A stretch of 64,000 nt of DNA. Origin: Aquatica leii. Taxonomy: Eukaryota; Arthropoda; Insecta; Coleoptera; Lampyridae. Location: assembly GCA_035610365.1 (NCBI GenBank), contig CM069432.1, forward strand, positions 262,195,177 to 262,259,176, in the 5' to 3' direction. The translations under genes and the position numbers were made by a program. Of the stretch, positions 44,170 through 55,682 are shown piece by piece. Under the pieces are notes generated by a model that did not search any database, was not told the origin of the DNA, and was given only the letters and a program-made list of their open reading frames with translations. How positions within the stretch are numbered: the stretch's first letter is position 1; each line of letters starts with the position of its first letter.

Positions 44170-44400
44170 GTTAGGGCACTATGCGAGTAACATACGACAC
44201 GTTATGAACATTGCTAAAGTTAATCAATAAATAAAAGATTTGGTTGATTGGTTGTTTATAGCTAATAGAGGTTAACTTAATGTAATCGCGACGACTGCCA
44301 CGGCCGAAGAATATACTGAGATTAGAACGTCTTTCGGTTTGGGCCATTGTAACCGAAGTTGTCAACATTTCTCCCACTTTCGTAAGGGACTCTATCATGA
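44170..44400 (-). repeat. Degenerate PLE terminal region
   Basis: Minus strand aligns with the terminal part of the left PLE arm: LTKVGEMLTTSVT compared with LTKVGETLAASVATM, then the CTTTCGGTTTGGGCC and CCACGGCCG words. The hammerhead first box is destroyed (ATGATAG) while CTTACGAAAGTGGG and GAAA remain. A third, older PLE copy. Confidence 0.65.
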
Positions 44401-46311
44401 TCTAAAAAAATGAAAAACTGAAGGAAGTAAACGATATTTACAATACTAGCAGATCAGTCTCTTTAAAAACAGGCAGCTGTTTCAGTGGACTTAATAGTTA
44501 AATACACTAAGATGAACGAAGAATCAAATATAAGTACATGAATTTAAACTTTAAATTTGGGAACAAACAAAACATTTGCGCAGAAAGAATTTAAAGATTT
44601 TGGATTCGTATAGACGAGGTGGTTTTGAATCTAAGAGTGTAAATGAAGAAATGGTTGGAAAATTTGATGGTTTGGCTTATCTTACGTTCAATTTTAGAAG
44701 TAGGGTTTGGTTAGAAAAACATCAGCATCACTTTTGTTTGCTGGAAAAACGGTAATATCGAGATTGTTGTCAAGACTCTTCAAAGCTAACTCTGTTGATA
44801 TTAAAATGTTCGGTTTAGAACTACTTAAGGAGTCTACGAGCGTGAAGACGAATAGGATTTGAAATGTCTGCTTCTTTTATCTTTGATCTTAAGCTTGTTT
44901 TTTTAGGTTTTTTCATCTTTGTACTATACCATCGTTTTACGTGTTCTTTGACCCACTCATGCGATTTATCTCCAGCCATTTTCAGCAGCCTGTTGGTATC
45001 CATCCCACTTATATGCTAATTCCACTCTTGTTCTCTTCTGTATACCCACTTCCCGATATTTCCGGCTTGGCGCGATTCTCTAATATATTGTACTCTATCT
45101 AAAATGTTTTTCTAGAAATGGAAGAAAACGTTATGTAGATAACATTGACACTGTTATTGTTAGGAAGGTTTTGTTTTGAAGTGTGTGTCAAGATAGACAA
45201 ATTGACGATTGCTTTAGACCACTTCTAGAATATTGATTGAAACATTGTGAGAATGTGTTGGAAGGTAATGTTGTCAAAAATGTGTTAATCATGAGGATAC
45301 TGTGTTAATTTGTTGTTGAATCGATTACGTAAAACTCCGACCATGAAACTGTCTTTACATTTTTTATCCCTTTTGTTAAATAAATATTTTTTTCTTAAAC
45401 TGTTATCTTCGTTAATTTGCTAAATTTGTCTCATTCTGCAACGAAAGGGCCAGACGTCTTTTTGTAAAATTTGGAGACTGTATCGAAACGAAAGATTGGA
45501 GAAAGCATTCTGTCTCTAGTTTATATACATTTCTATATCTATTCTAATGTACTTAAGTTTTTTCTCTTTTGGTCGTTCGTCTTATTGAGACTAGTTGACG
45601 CTTTTTTGATATTTTGCTTGACGCAAAGTTCATTTTGTTAAGATTAAAGTGCCTATGTGTTTCAAAGTTACGATATTGTATTACGTTTTTCCTTTTGAGT
45701 CCTAGGACACTAACTTGGATGTGCCAGTTGGTCTGCTTTAAATTATTTTAGTTACCAAGCAATAAGTCACTTTTTATAATTTTTAAAATATAATTTACTA
45801 ACTTGTATTTAATATTTGTTCAAAAACATTTTTCTTAGTTTTTTTTATCTAGTGGATCATAAAGTTGTTAGGTTAATTTAATGCTTTTGATTTTTATTAA
45901 CTTTGCAAAATGGATTTAGGAACTTTATAGCGGTGAATAACGTAAGTTAATTTTACACCCGCGTAATTCAAATTTGTTTTGAATAAACCACAACGTAAAA
46001 ACGTTGAAAAGTAACCAATGTCAATCCAACCACTTTAATATATTTCTACAATCGACAGACCTACTTACAGTTAACTATTTAACGTGTAGTAACTTTAAAC
46101 TACCAGATGGCACCGCCATCACAATTCGTTTATGGAACTTTGGCGACGACATGTAATCTCATTTTTTACTTTTGTTTCGTTCCATTGTTTTGTTGTCTTA
46201 TTTTTTGTAAATTATAGTAGTCAAAATTTTTGAAGGAATTACAATTAAATTTTTAAAACCTGCATTATAATATATAGAAACGTTAACGTATGCTTTTTTT
46301 TAACATTGTAG
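44401..46311. other. Intron sequence before rg exon 2
   Basis: No element was recognised. A minus-strand stretch at 45003-44821 (SHEWVKEHVKRWY, lysine rich) looks protein-like but unassigned. The intron ends with a T-rich tract and TTGTAG (46306-46311). Confidence 0.45.
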
Positions 46312-46407
46312 CCACGCCATTCAGCAAAACTCCTTAACGTTCTACGCCAAATGCCACAGAGAAATGGACCGGACGTATTTTTCAGTTTTCCCGGTAGGAA
46401 AGGTTCT
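46312..46407 (+). CDS. rg: Neurobeachin (rugose) exon 2 of 7
   Basis: 96 bases, phase 0 to phase 0, from TAG|CCA to TCT|GTAAGT. Codes for [20 protein letters not shown] and [12 protein letters not shown]. It joins the NGKW end of the exon at 34118 and the [12 protein letters not shown] start of the next exon, as in neurobeachin proteins. It lies just before the concanavalin-A-like domain. Confidence 0.95.
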
Positions 46408-46464
46408 GTAAGTACAAGATAAACGAATTTTTATACAAACTGTTGACAAATCTGATATTTTTAG

Positions 46465-46586
46465 GCCGTCGTTTTACCTCCATTAGCTAAGTGGCCTTAT
46501 GAAAATGGTTTCACTTTTACGACGTGGTTTCGTTTAGATCCAATTAATTCTGTTAACATCGAAAGAGAAAAGCCTTATTTGTATTG
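46465..46586 (+). CDS. rg: Neurobeachin (rugose) exon 3 of 7
   Basis: 122 bases, phase 0 in, phase 2 out, between TTAG and TG|GTGAGA. Codes for [40 protein letters not shown] and two bases of the next Cys. This is the start of the concanavalin-A-like (laminin-G-like) domain of neurobeachin. The intron after it is only 59 bases. Confidence 0.95.
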
Positions 46587-46645
46587 GTGAGATTTTATCA
46601 CTATTATTTTTACACTCTAAACCTCACTTGTTTTTATATTTACAG

Positions 46646-46772
46646 TTTTAAAACTAGTAAAGGAGTTGGATACTCTGCCCATTTTGTTGGAAACTGCTTA
46701 GTATTAACATCGATGAAAATTAAAGGAAAAGGCTTCCAACATTGTGTGAAGTATGAGTTTCAACCGCGAAAG
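46646..46772 (+). CDS. rg: Neurobeachin (rugose) exon 4 of 7
   Basis: 127 bases from TACAG to AAG|GTACG. Completes the Cys codon, then codes for [20 protein letters not shown] and [20 protein letters not shown], ending RK. Core strands of the concanavalin-A-like domain. No frame break. Confidence 0.95.
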
Positions 46773-46828
46773 GTACGTTTTTTGTGTTATTGTTTTGTAA
46801 AAACGCTTATCGTTTTTTTTTCTAATAG

Positions 46829-46948
46829 TGGTATATGATCGCAATTGTTTATATTTATAACCGTTGGACTAAAAGTGAAATTAAATGTCTTGTGAATGGT
46901 CAATTAGCTTCAAGTACAGAGATGGCCTGGCTTGTTTCAACAAACGAT
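46829..46948 (+). CDS. rg: Neurobeachin (rugose) exon 5 of 7
   Basis: 120 bases, phase 0 to 0, from AATAG to GAT|GTAAGT. Codes for [40 protein letters not shown]. Continues the concanavalin-A-like domain. The upstream intron is 56 bases. Confidence 0.95.
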
Positions 46949-46999
46949 GTAAGTATGCGAAAATTGGAAAATAAAACAATTAAATTTTTTTCTTCGCAG

Positions 47000-47146
47000 C
47001 CTTTTGATAAGTGTTACATTGGTGCGACACCTGAGCTTGACGAAGAACGTGTATTTTGTGGTCAAATGTCAGCTATTTATTTGTTTAGTGAAGCTCTTTC
47101 TACACACCAGATATGTGCCATGCATAGGTTAGGACCTGGTTATAAA
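47000..47146 (+). CDS. rg: Neurobeachin (rugose) exon 6 of 7
   Basis: 147 bases, phase 0 to 0, from CGCAG to AAA|GTAAGT. Codes for [40 protein letters not shown] and MHRLGPGYK, the end of the concanavalin-A-like domain. The introns on both sides are about 50 bases. Confidence 0.95.
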
Positions 47147-47201
47147 GTAAGTTGGTTTGCGTACATTTATAGCTTTCAGTTTCTGAATTGGTATTTTTTA
47201 G

Positions 47202-47312
47202 AGTCAATTTAGGTTTGATAACGAATGCCATTTGAACCTTCCCGACAATCACAAAAGGGTGAGTGATTCAGAGCAAACAAGTAGCATGTCGCAACCTGAC
47301 TCCGAAGTATCC
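47202..47312 (+). CDS. rg: Neurobeachin (rugose) exon 7 of 7, two possible donors
   Basis: Begins after TTTAG with [20 protein letters not shown] strong donor GG|GTGAGT ends the exon at 47258 (57 bases, phase 0), the border expected because neurobeachins continue here with a VLYDGKL-type block. The frame, however, stays open for 18 more codons ([18 protein letters not shown]) up to a second donor TCC|GTAAGC at 47312, also phase 0. Both products would keep the frame. The exon that follows is not in the remaining 16.7 kb as far as I can see, so a large intron starts here. Confidence 0.85.
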
Positions 47313-49547
47313 GTAAGCATGATTTTTTTTATTTTTTTAGCTTAATTTTAGTATATTTATAATTTAGTAAGTAGTAGAGATACCGATCGAGTGGTGTATT
47401 ATTTTTGATGTTTTTTTTGTTTTGGTGTAATTTTTTTTAGATTTTGGCAGTATGGAGTTTTTTTTTATTTTGAGTTTTTATGCGTTGTAAGCTTATATTT
47501 TACTCATTTTTTTTAGGCTAAATGGTGTATTTATTTACCCTAAAGAAATCTTTAATATGTTTTATAACGAAACTTTTATGTCTAAAATATATTTTACTCG
47601 TTTTTAAACACGTTTTAAGTCGAGTTTGACTCATTCAAAAATTTCTAGCAAAAAATTATCAATAGGTTGCAGATGTACGTTCTCTAAATTCCTTATCGTT
47701 TTGGTATTTGTTATTTTGTTCGTTATCTATTAATGACCGGTTTGCGTTCTTCGACTAGTTTTAGATTATTAATGCAAGATCATTTCGACGAGTCGTTTTA
47801 ACACAGGTACGTTATTAATTTTGTTTTTTTTAATTAAATTCATTTGTTTTTTAATTCCAGGTTTTTTTAAATTCTATCTTCGGTTGATGTATTTCAAGCT
47901 CTACTGTTAGGAATTTCTTGGTTTCTACTTAGTGCCTCAATCCAAATTTCCAGTGCTCAGGTCAGAGATTTAACTTATTTAAAAACATTATTAACCCGGT
48001 ACAAATTTTGTCGATGAATTTGTAACATTTTTTCGCGACATAAAAGAAATTAACAAAACATTCGCTGTATTTGTGAGAAATATTTTTAAAACGTCATAAA
48101 CAGACACATTTGATTAAATTGGAAAAACCATGTTTTTCAATTTTGAAAAATATTGAGTTATTTTGAAAACATATTTTTGGAATTGGTTTTATAATTTTTA
48201 CTTCTGTTTTTCGTTTTTTTTGTGTCGAGAAAACATCGTTTATAAATTAACTTAGTAATTTGCTATATAAAAAATTGATTTGGAGGTCTAAGGCTGTTAA
48301 AATGCAGTTTTTCCTTCGTTTTTAAGTGCATTTACGTTTTGTGTAAATATGTAAACAATGTGATTGAAATTCGAGTTTCAAAATGGGCTCATTATAAGAG
48401 ATAGCAACTCCGTTAAATGGAGAATTTCGACGATGATTCATTATCTGCTAAAAAAATTTGGTCATCTTGAACGGTTCATTAGTAATTTGAAAAAAACTGA
48501 AAATTACGAATTTCTAAAATTGGTCATATATCTTTTATTTACGATCGTTTTAAAATAAATAAATAAAAAACATGATGTACATAATTACGTGAATTTCACC
48601 AAAAATTACCACATGTTTACAATAGTTACAAAAATAGTCTTTTTTTAGATATTTCACACCGTTTTGTAAACTGAAAATTTCACACCGTTTTTTTAACTTC
48701 TGTTGTAACTTACCACAAAATAATAATTCAAATAATGTACCAGACTAGCTCACATAATTTATTTATAAAAAACAAAAAGACAAAACCTAGAACAAAAAAC
48801 TGGTGTGGTCACCAGTAAGAAATGATGAAGAATGTCTACATTTTTTAAGGTTATGTTGTCATAAAACTACTTTAAAGTGATATGTACACGTGCGTATTGA
48901 CTTCCTAGCATGCTATAATTTTTTTGAAATTTTTTTCCTGGATTTCATTCAGATATAACCAAAGTATGGCAAATTGAGCTTATGTAGTCATATCGAATAA
49001 CTTTGTGCGCCTCAATATTTCTTTCCCTTCAGAAAAAATTATTATTTCAACGTATCTTGGTTTCTCTTCAAGATATAGATTTTTTTTCTAATAAAAATCG
49101 TCGCAGGCAGGATTCGAACCTATATTATATTTGTAAATTTAGTTTAAATTATAAATAAAATATGTAATATACTGTTAATGTTAGAACATTTTTTTATTTG
49201 AATAAACTGTTAGAAAGAATTATCTCTATAAGAAACTGTAAAAATAATTCGAATAATTTACATACGTGCAGAATTATATAAAAAAAACTGTTAAAAATGG
49301 CAGGTACACTCACTTCCGGTTTTTTATCAGACCCATTTGATAGAACAGAGAGAATATGAAGAATATTAAATTTTATTTCAATTCGAAAGCTATTTAAATT
49401 TCAGATTTTGGACGCCACAATATTTTTTGAATTCTAAAGAGAATAAACCCTAAAAAATAATGTAAAACTAATAATTACAAAGTTATTTACATTCGTTATT
49501 ACGTTCGAAAACTGTTAAAACGCAAATTATCTGAATGAAATTAACAT
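47313..49547. other. Start of the next rg intron; unassigned
   Basis: AT-rich without protein matches. At about 49103-49125 the minus strand reads AGGTTCGAATCCTGCCTGCG, a tRNA T-arm (B box) and acceptor-like end, but no A box or complete cloverleaf lies upstream of it, so a truncated tRNA-derived SINE is possible. No continuation of rg was found. Confidence 0.5.
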
Positions 49548-50860
49548 AAATGACATATTTTATGCGCTCAGTGGTAAGGGGTGGATTAGCCCATAAAGAA
49601 ATTTGGGACTATTTTGGAACGGAAACTATAGTAAAATACTCAAAATCAGTGTGGACGCCAATCAAGGACATGATGAAATTAGTTTCTAGATCCTTGATCA
49701 CTCAGACGCCTATCAGGTTGGTTACAACCTTTACGAACCTACCTTGAGGGTTGTAACGTCACAAATATGAAAGTTTAGCACCACAGTCAACGCGGTGTGA
49801 TTAAAAGGCTTTACATACTTATTATAAAAATAAATAAAATACTGTTGCGTATTTATTTATTAAAAACTAATTTATTTAAACGATTAAAAATTATGTTTAC
49901 TTATTCTAGAAATATATACACTTTTAAATTAACCGAACTAATTAAATCTAATAATATTTAATGAAAACACTTACAGTATATTTATGTATAACCGTTGTAT
50001 AACACTATCACTTAAGATAAGATAACGTCCTCGGATTTCACACTTGTTTACACTAATAATCACATACACGATTATTCTCGGTAGGTTTATCTCACACGCG
50101 TGCTAACGATACTTATTTATTTCAACTTGATAATCTTCTTAACACTGTTGTATTCGCATTCCAGCAATAACTGACCTACGATCTGTCTCGTCGCTATATA
50201 TAGACATACGGAAATCCTTCTCGAGCGTTCCTTACTTTTCGCTATAACTTCTAGAAAATAGATAACAGCTTCTAGAAGGCTCTTGCATTTGCAAGTAATT
50301 TCTCGAACGTTTCAATACAAACAAAGGCGATTTAAGAAAACAGTTAATTACAATTGAGCAACAATAAAAAGTAAAAGACAACGGAAATAAATATTACATG
50401 TTTAATTATATACAAACAAACAAAATTAATTGCTTAAGCAAACAAACATAAAAAAAAGAAATGCGACGGTCGCGCGACGTATGTAATTTGAAATAGAGCT
50501 ATAAAAAATTTTATTTAAATAATAGATAACTTAAATTTTGTTTAAGCTTAAAATTAAATTAAAATACACGAAGCAATGCTGGTCGATCGATTAAGTTTAC
50601 TCACCAAACGACGGTAAATCAATCACTAAATTGTTTTACTTAGTTTACGTAACTCAACGTTAGGAATAAATAATAATAAAAACAAATACATAATAAGTTC
50701 AAAGCCCTTAAGCTACACTGATCTCGAATATTATTTCAATGAAATCTTTTACACTAAACGAATAAAAATACCTGAAGTAGTCATTTTGTTTTCTGTTGAA
50801 TCTGCGGGTGACTGGACCCAGAAGCTAGACGGTATTCCAAGTTTTGGGCAAACGAAAAAC
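49548..50860 (+). repeat. Diverged LTR-like repeat, copy 1
   Basis: Shares in order with 61731-62690: a GCTCA(G/A)TGG...AAGGGGTGG purine tract, GGACGCCAATCAAGGA, a GGTTGGTTACAACC...GGTTGTAAC hairpin (49721-49757), a CTTTACATACTT block and a TGGACCCAG word near 50813. The purine tract followed by TG suggests an LTR start near 49582. Right border uncertain; no coding part found. Confidence 0.4.
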
Positions 50861-51885
50861 TTATTAAAGAGGCGATGACTTGGGTGTAATATTTATTTGT
50901 CTGCAAAATGCAAATTGATTATGTGGGTTTATATGATGCCAAACATCACTCGAACATAAAGTTAACTAAAACCCATTTGACGTGAGGAACTGATTGTACA
51001 ACCAAAAATTTTCGAACTCTGGTTTCTTTTTAACCCTAAACATACACAACACGATCCATTAATGGTTCAAACACCCATCGCGTCACCTGCTAACTCTTAG
51101 TTCTTGATATAATTTGTTCTGGAATTCTACATCATCAGGACTCTTGTTTTAATAGCAACTACGTTTTACACGTACCAACGACCGGATTATTAAAAGAGAT
51201 CCCATAGGATTAAAGTACAACCAACAGAGATGCAAAAAGGTACAAACTTGAGACGTAATTTAACATGAGTAACCAAAGACTCAAAATCATCAAATGATAG
51301 CGAAACATAAATAAAACTCTTAATAGTGTTAAAATGAACAAATATCAAATGTCCTGTATCTCAAAAATTGAACATGAAATTGGAAATATAAATTATAACG
51401 CAATCTGAATTTTACTTACACAAAGAAAATGCTAAATCTGCGAAAACCAACAAGTGGATGTACTAACAGCATTCAAAACTTGACTAAATGCAAACGTCAA
51501 ATTAAAACTATCGTAGATACGAGGGTTTGTCATAAAATACGCAAGAAACTCCAACGCAGGTTACAAGGTTGAAAGTTGTGTCGCTTGCTTTGCATTTTGA
51601 ATCTAGGGCGCGATCATCACGTGATTTAATTGGATGATGCAATCATATGAAATCTTTGAAACTCGTGAATTATTGGTTTCGTACAATGATTTGATTGGTC
51701 AAAAACTCGTTGGTCAACAAAAGCTTCTTCATTTGGTTTCGAAAATCGTGCACTCTGAGACACCCACATATAAAAGATAACGTCATGTCCATCATTATAA
51801 ACTTGTAAGATCTTCGAAACATAGAGTCTCGTCGAGTATTGGGTTTTGTCTTGAACTTTCACCACAGCAAAAATTTTTTTTATTT
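50861..51885. other. Unassigned intronic DNA
   Basis: No match. A TATAAAAG box at about 51771 on the plus strand and several direct words near 51780-51850 may belong to an LTR or to the terminal part of the pogo element that follows. Confidence 0.35.
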
Positions 51886-52620
51886 CTATGCTTCAGAGAA
51901 AACTTCTACCGTCTCAGAGTTTGAGTTTGAGTGAACAGAGAAGGAATCACCCTCGGACGTGGACAGTGATGATAGGTTTTGTTTAGCTCGCTTCAACTTG
52001 GGTTTATTTGTGGAGAACAATGCTTTTCTCGCTTTGCTAATCTTCCTTTCCGTTCTTGCCTTATCTTTCTTGTTTGTTTTTCTTCTAGGTGTTTTTTTGC
52101 TACGTGTTGAAGTAAGTAAAACGGATTTTAAGCCTCTGCCTGGCTTCTTTCTGTTGATTTTGATTTTTGGCAGTGGTATTATATCTTCTGCAGTAGTAAC
52201 AGATAGTTCCAAATTATCTGAAAATGACGGATTCAAATCAGGAGTGTGTACAGTGTCTACTCGAGATTGATTGGCATCATTATCTTGCTCTTCTGCAACT
52301 ACAGGTTCTTGGTCTGTTACTTCAGAGGGCAGGAAGTCTATATCTGTGAACCTATTACGATCGAAAGAATAAATCCCAGTGCTGCGAAATCATGGTATAA
52401 CCGTTTCAATGCTACCTGCTCTTTCAAACGCAGTTTTAACCAATTCTGCGACTTAGAAATCAGTGATCGTTTGCGTAGGTTTTGCGTTGATCCAGCTGTC
52501 TACAGTAGCATCGTAAAAGGCTTTGAATGGTTTAAAGAAGTACCTGTCCAAGGTTGGTTTTGTGCCAGCTATGAGGTGGTAGGGTAAAAGATTAAATTGA
52601 AATTGATAAAAACACACCTC
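51886..52620 (-). pseudogene. pogo/Tigger-like transposase, C-terminal remnant
   Basis: On the minus strand: FFKPFKAFYDATVDSWIN and a VAELVKTAFERAGSIETVI block (52570-52400), FRSTGIYSFDRNRFTDIDFL (about 52395-52335), then the open piece 52236-51886 with AEDIIPLPKIKINRKKPGRG, a basic tail (KTPRRKTNKKDKARTERK) and a Ser and Glu rich end. This is the usual end of DDE_1 pogo-type transposases in insects. One stop breaks the upper part. Only the 3' third of the gene is present. Confidence 0.75.
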
Positions 52621-52639
52621 TGTTTCTTCCCTGTTTTTT

Positions 52640-53620
52640 ATTCAACTATGTCATTATTTTGAGTGTTAGTCATCATCAACCGTACGAGCACGCACCCTAA
52701 CGAATATTCTTAAAAATGTTTCCCGGTCATTTTTAAAGTTACCTGGAAACTTTTGCTCCCACCTACTCTATATTCTGCCTATGGTTGGTATTTCAGCGAT
52801 CCTTATATTATAATTTCTTGAATCCTTTTTCTGGACCTTTTTTATGAATAGGGGATGTATAAGATTGTCTTCATTCTTTTGGGCATGGTTTTCATTTAGA
52901 CATTTTCAAAGAGGCTTCAAAATATTTCTAATAGTTTTTGTGCGCCGTAATTAATCAATTCAACACATATTCCAACAGGACCAAGAGATTTTTTAAGTTT
53001 TTTTTACTGTTTCTTTTACTTGCTCGATAGTTAGTAGGATGTTTCCCTCTAAAACAGTGGTTTTTTTTGCTCAGAAAATTTGTTCATGTTTTGGTTAGTA
53101 GTTCTCGGAAATATTGTAGCCATGGTTCATCTGATATGTTGTTTAGCACGGTGTTTGTCTTGTTTGTTGTTCTAATTGATTTTATTGTTTTCCAAGGTTC
53201 TGAGCTTTTTGTGTCCCTTTGGTTGTATATGAATTTACATTTGTTTTCCCATGCGTTATTTGTTTTCTTCTTGCCTCTTGCTTCATCTTCTTGTACTGTG
53301 TTCTAGTTTCGTCGTCTTGGTTTTGCTGTAGTTTTTGATACATTTCTTCCTTTTGTTTGATTTTCTCTTCAATCTCTGTGTCACACCTATATGTGTTTTT
53401 TGTCTTTCGTTCCTCTCGTCCCTAGCACTTCTTCTGCAATTTTCTTAATGCATTATTGTATATGTTCTATATATATGTACTATATACTTTTTTCGATGGT
53501 TCTTTCTATTTCAGTTAGTTTCTGTTCTAGTTTCCTCGAGTATAATATTCCTTTTCTAAGCTGTCCAAGCTGTATCTGAGGTTATCGATTTTGGATGTAT
53601 CATTGACACCATGTGTATTT
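52640..53620 (-). pseudogene. RTE-like LINE fragment (linker and RT start)
   Basis: Minus strand, with many breaks: a lysine and glutamate rich linker KQKEEMYQKLQQNQDDETRT...KKMKQEARRK (about 53380-53270), then ILLTIEQVKETVKK (about 53045), a GICVELINYGAQKLLEI-like block (about 52960-52900), a W/I..IPK...KT segment and RNYKDRW. The order linker, E..VELI.YG, KK..S.K..NY resembles RTE-type RT starts. The clade is uncertain, and the rest of the RT is missing. Confidence 0.5.
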
Positions 53621-54714
53621 TTGGGCAAAAAAACAATTCATTATCTTTTGGTCATATTGTTGGCGTATGTTTATTAGTCGTTGGCCGTTATCATTTGCAA
53701 TGTGTTCCCGTCAATTTCCACTATTCCTTTCTTTCAATTATCAATTCCTAAGTGTATGGGATTAGATCTAAAATTGTGTTTAGGTTTTCTTCGAAGTCGC
53801 TTTCGTCTTGTACTGTAGCATAGTTCGTATTATTATCGAATTGGAAGAAACAATTACCAAAACTACGAAGTTTATTTGAGAGAAACTCTGCACTTTCGCT
53901 TATTTTTAGTGATCGTATGAATTAAATAGGTTTACTTGTGATAACACCGTATGTACGTCTTTGCTAGATTTCAATTAGGTTTTAGAAAATGTTGAAAAGG
54001 TGCCACTAGCTAATTGTATGCATTGAGAAAAACTAATTTAAGTATATACTTTGTTATACAACGTGTTGCTTAGTCGAAAGCTTCTTTAGTATTTTGTCTG
54101 TAATACCGACTTACGTGATACTGTTGATCAAATGTATATACATCTAATTTTGTATCTTCTTGTAACGTGAACTGCTGTCTGATAAAATAAATATACTATC
54201 TGTTACCACTTTTGTTTTGTCATTTGTTTAATTTTAGCTTCGGGTAGATTTAAATGGTGTCTCACATTCTAGTCTTTTATTGTTTTGGCGCCTTTTTAAA
54301 ATTTATTTTATAATAACAAAGGTCTGTGCTGAGACACACTCTTTAGAATATAGTTTTTAATACAATTCTTGATCTTGACTATAAGAGGGGATACAAGTCG
54401 TTGCGTTTGCGGATGACTATGCGTAATTTCTAGTGTTAAGGCAAAAAACAAGGTCGTTGTAAAGACTAACCGAGCTTAAATTAACAGTCGTGTATGATTA
54501 AACGAGCATATGTAGACTATATTTTTTCCGTTTTGGCGCATTCTTAATTACAGTATAATTGGCACATTAAAGGTCAAGCTGAATCTTAGTAGTTTTAATG
54601 CCGGTGACGCGTTTGCAAGCAGTTTAAATAGATTCAAAGTTATTTAAATTTCTTGAATCAATAAAAAATGGACAAGATCAATCGACAAGCATCAAGTTTA
54701 CAGTTTTCTTGGTT
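53621..54714. other. Unassigned; possible minus-strand LTR
   Basis: On the minus strand around 54550-54480, TAATTAAGAATGCGCCAAAACGG resembles the AATAAAAGAGCGCCAAAA box of the LTR family at 36909 and 60446. Another GGCGCC box lies at 54288. Borders cannot be set. Confidence 0.3.
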
Positions 54715-55160
54715 TGTGCATTTAATATAGACGATTTGTACCCGGATTTGCCAATATTGCCAAACCTTTGACGAAACTAAAATAAGCCTATCACTTCGCC
54801 GATTTTAAGTTATCCAAGAGAAGATGGAAAACTTGTTTTCGATTCTAATGCAAGTAATGTGGCCATTGTTGCAGTCCTTTCACAAGTGCAAGATGGACAA
54901 AAAAAGTTTATTGCGTATTTTAGCAAAGTTTTATGCAGGCCAGAAAAAAATACTGCATGACAAGGAGAGAGCCGTTTGTAGTCGGCAAGTCTATAAAGCA
55001 CTTCTACAAGTATTTATATGGACCAACATTTTTACTAAGGACGGGCCACACCGCTTTGAGTTTAAAAGGACAACTGGAAAGATAGATCGGGAGACTAGTA
55101 TGACTACGACACAGAACACCGTTCCGGAAACAGTGATCGAAATGCTGATATATAGATAGA
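54715..55160 (+). pseudogene. Gypsy Pol fragment (RT end and RNase H)
   Basis: RRFVPGFANIAKPLTKLK (54729-54780), then, after a deletion, YPREDGKLVFDSNASNVAIV, VLSQVQDGQKKFIAYFSKVL and CRPEKNT (54815-54955), followed in broken frames by the KYLYGPTFLLRT and GQLER blocks. It belongs to a Gypsy lineage different from those at 2120 and 17194. No LTRs could be tied to it. Confidence 0.8.
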
Positions 55161-55680
55161 GAAAGATAGATCGTCAGTTTTATAAAACGTTCATTGGTTC
55201 CCAAGATCTTTTGTTTCTTGGACATTTTATGTATAAAAATGGATATACCAGCTTTAACTCGTTGGTCTTTTCCTACATCTGAGAAGAAGTGTATATATTC
55301 TTTAATATTTTCACTCCCACTTTCTTTCTTCTTTGTTCTGAGAAGATGGTTATGTCTATTTTTTTTCGACGAGTTCTTGTATTGTTTTCTGTAGTTTGTT
55401 CCGAATTTCTTCTATGTTCCATATTTCAAAATTTATTATCCTTTGCCATCGATGTTTTCGTATTCCTTCCTCCTGTTTTACAAGAGTAGAGTTGCTAACC
55501 CTACGACTCAAACTTCATCCTTGGAGGACCTCTCTTTGTCTGGCTCTCTTCCTTCGACCTGTTTGACTTGGGTGACCCTGTTGGTAGTACACTACTGTCA
55601 GCATAGATCTCAAGTACATTAGAACATGCAAGCTCCCTCATACGCCATTTTTGCCTTCGGGGAGATATATAATTATAATA
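55161..55680. other. Unassigned; possible LINE 3' sequence
   Basis: 55500-55660 is richer in GC than the surroundings and reads like the end of a non-LTR or DNA element (CATGCAAGCTCCCTCATACGCC), but I could not place it. Confidence 0.3.
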
Positions 55681-55682
55681 TA

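Noticed and set aside
47860..47962. Possible further rg exon between CAG and GTCAGAG
   Set aside because: All three frames contain stops and none matches the expected continuation of neurobeachin.
51132..51160. Hammerhead-like CTGATGA on the minus strand
   Set aside because: No stem II and no GAAA box follow at the right distance; a chance match of one box.
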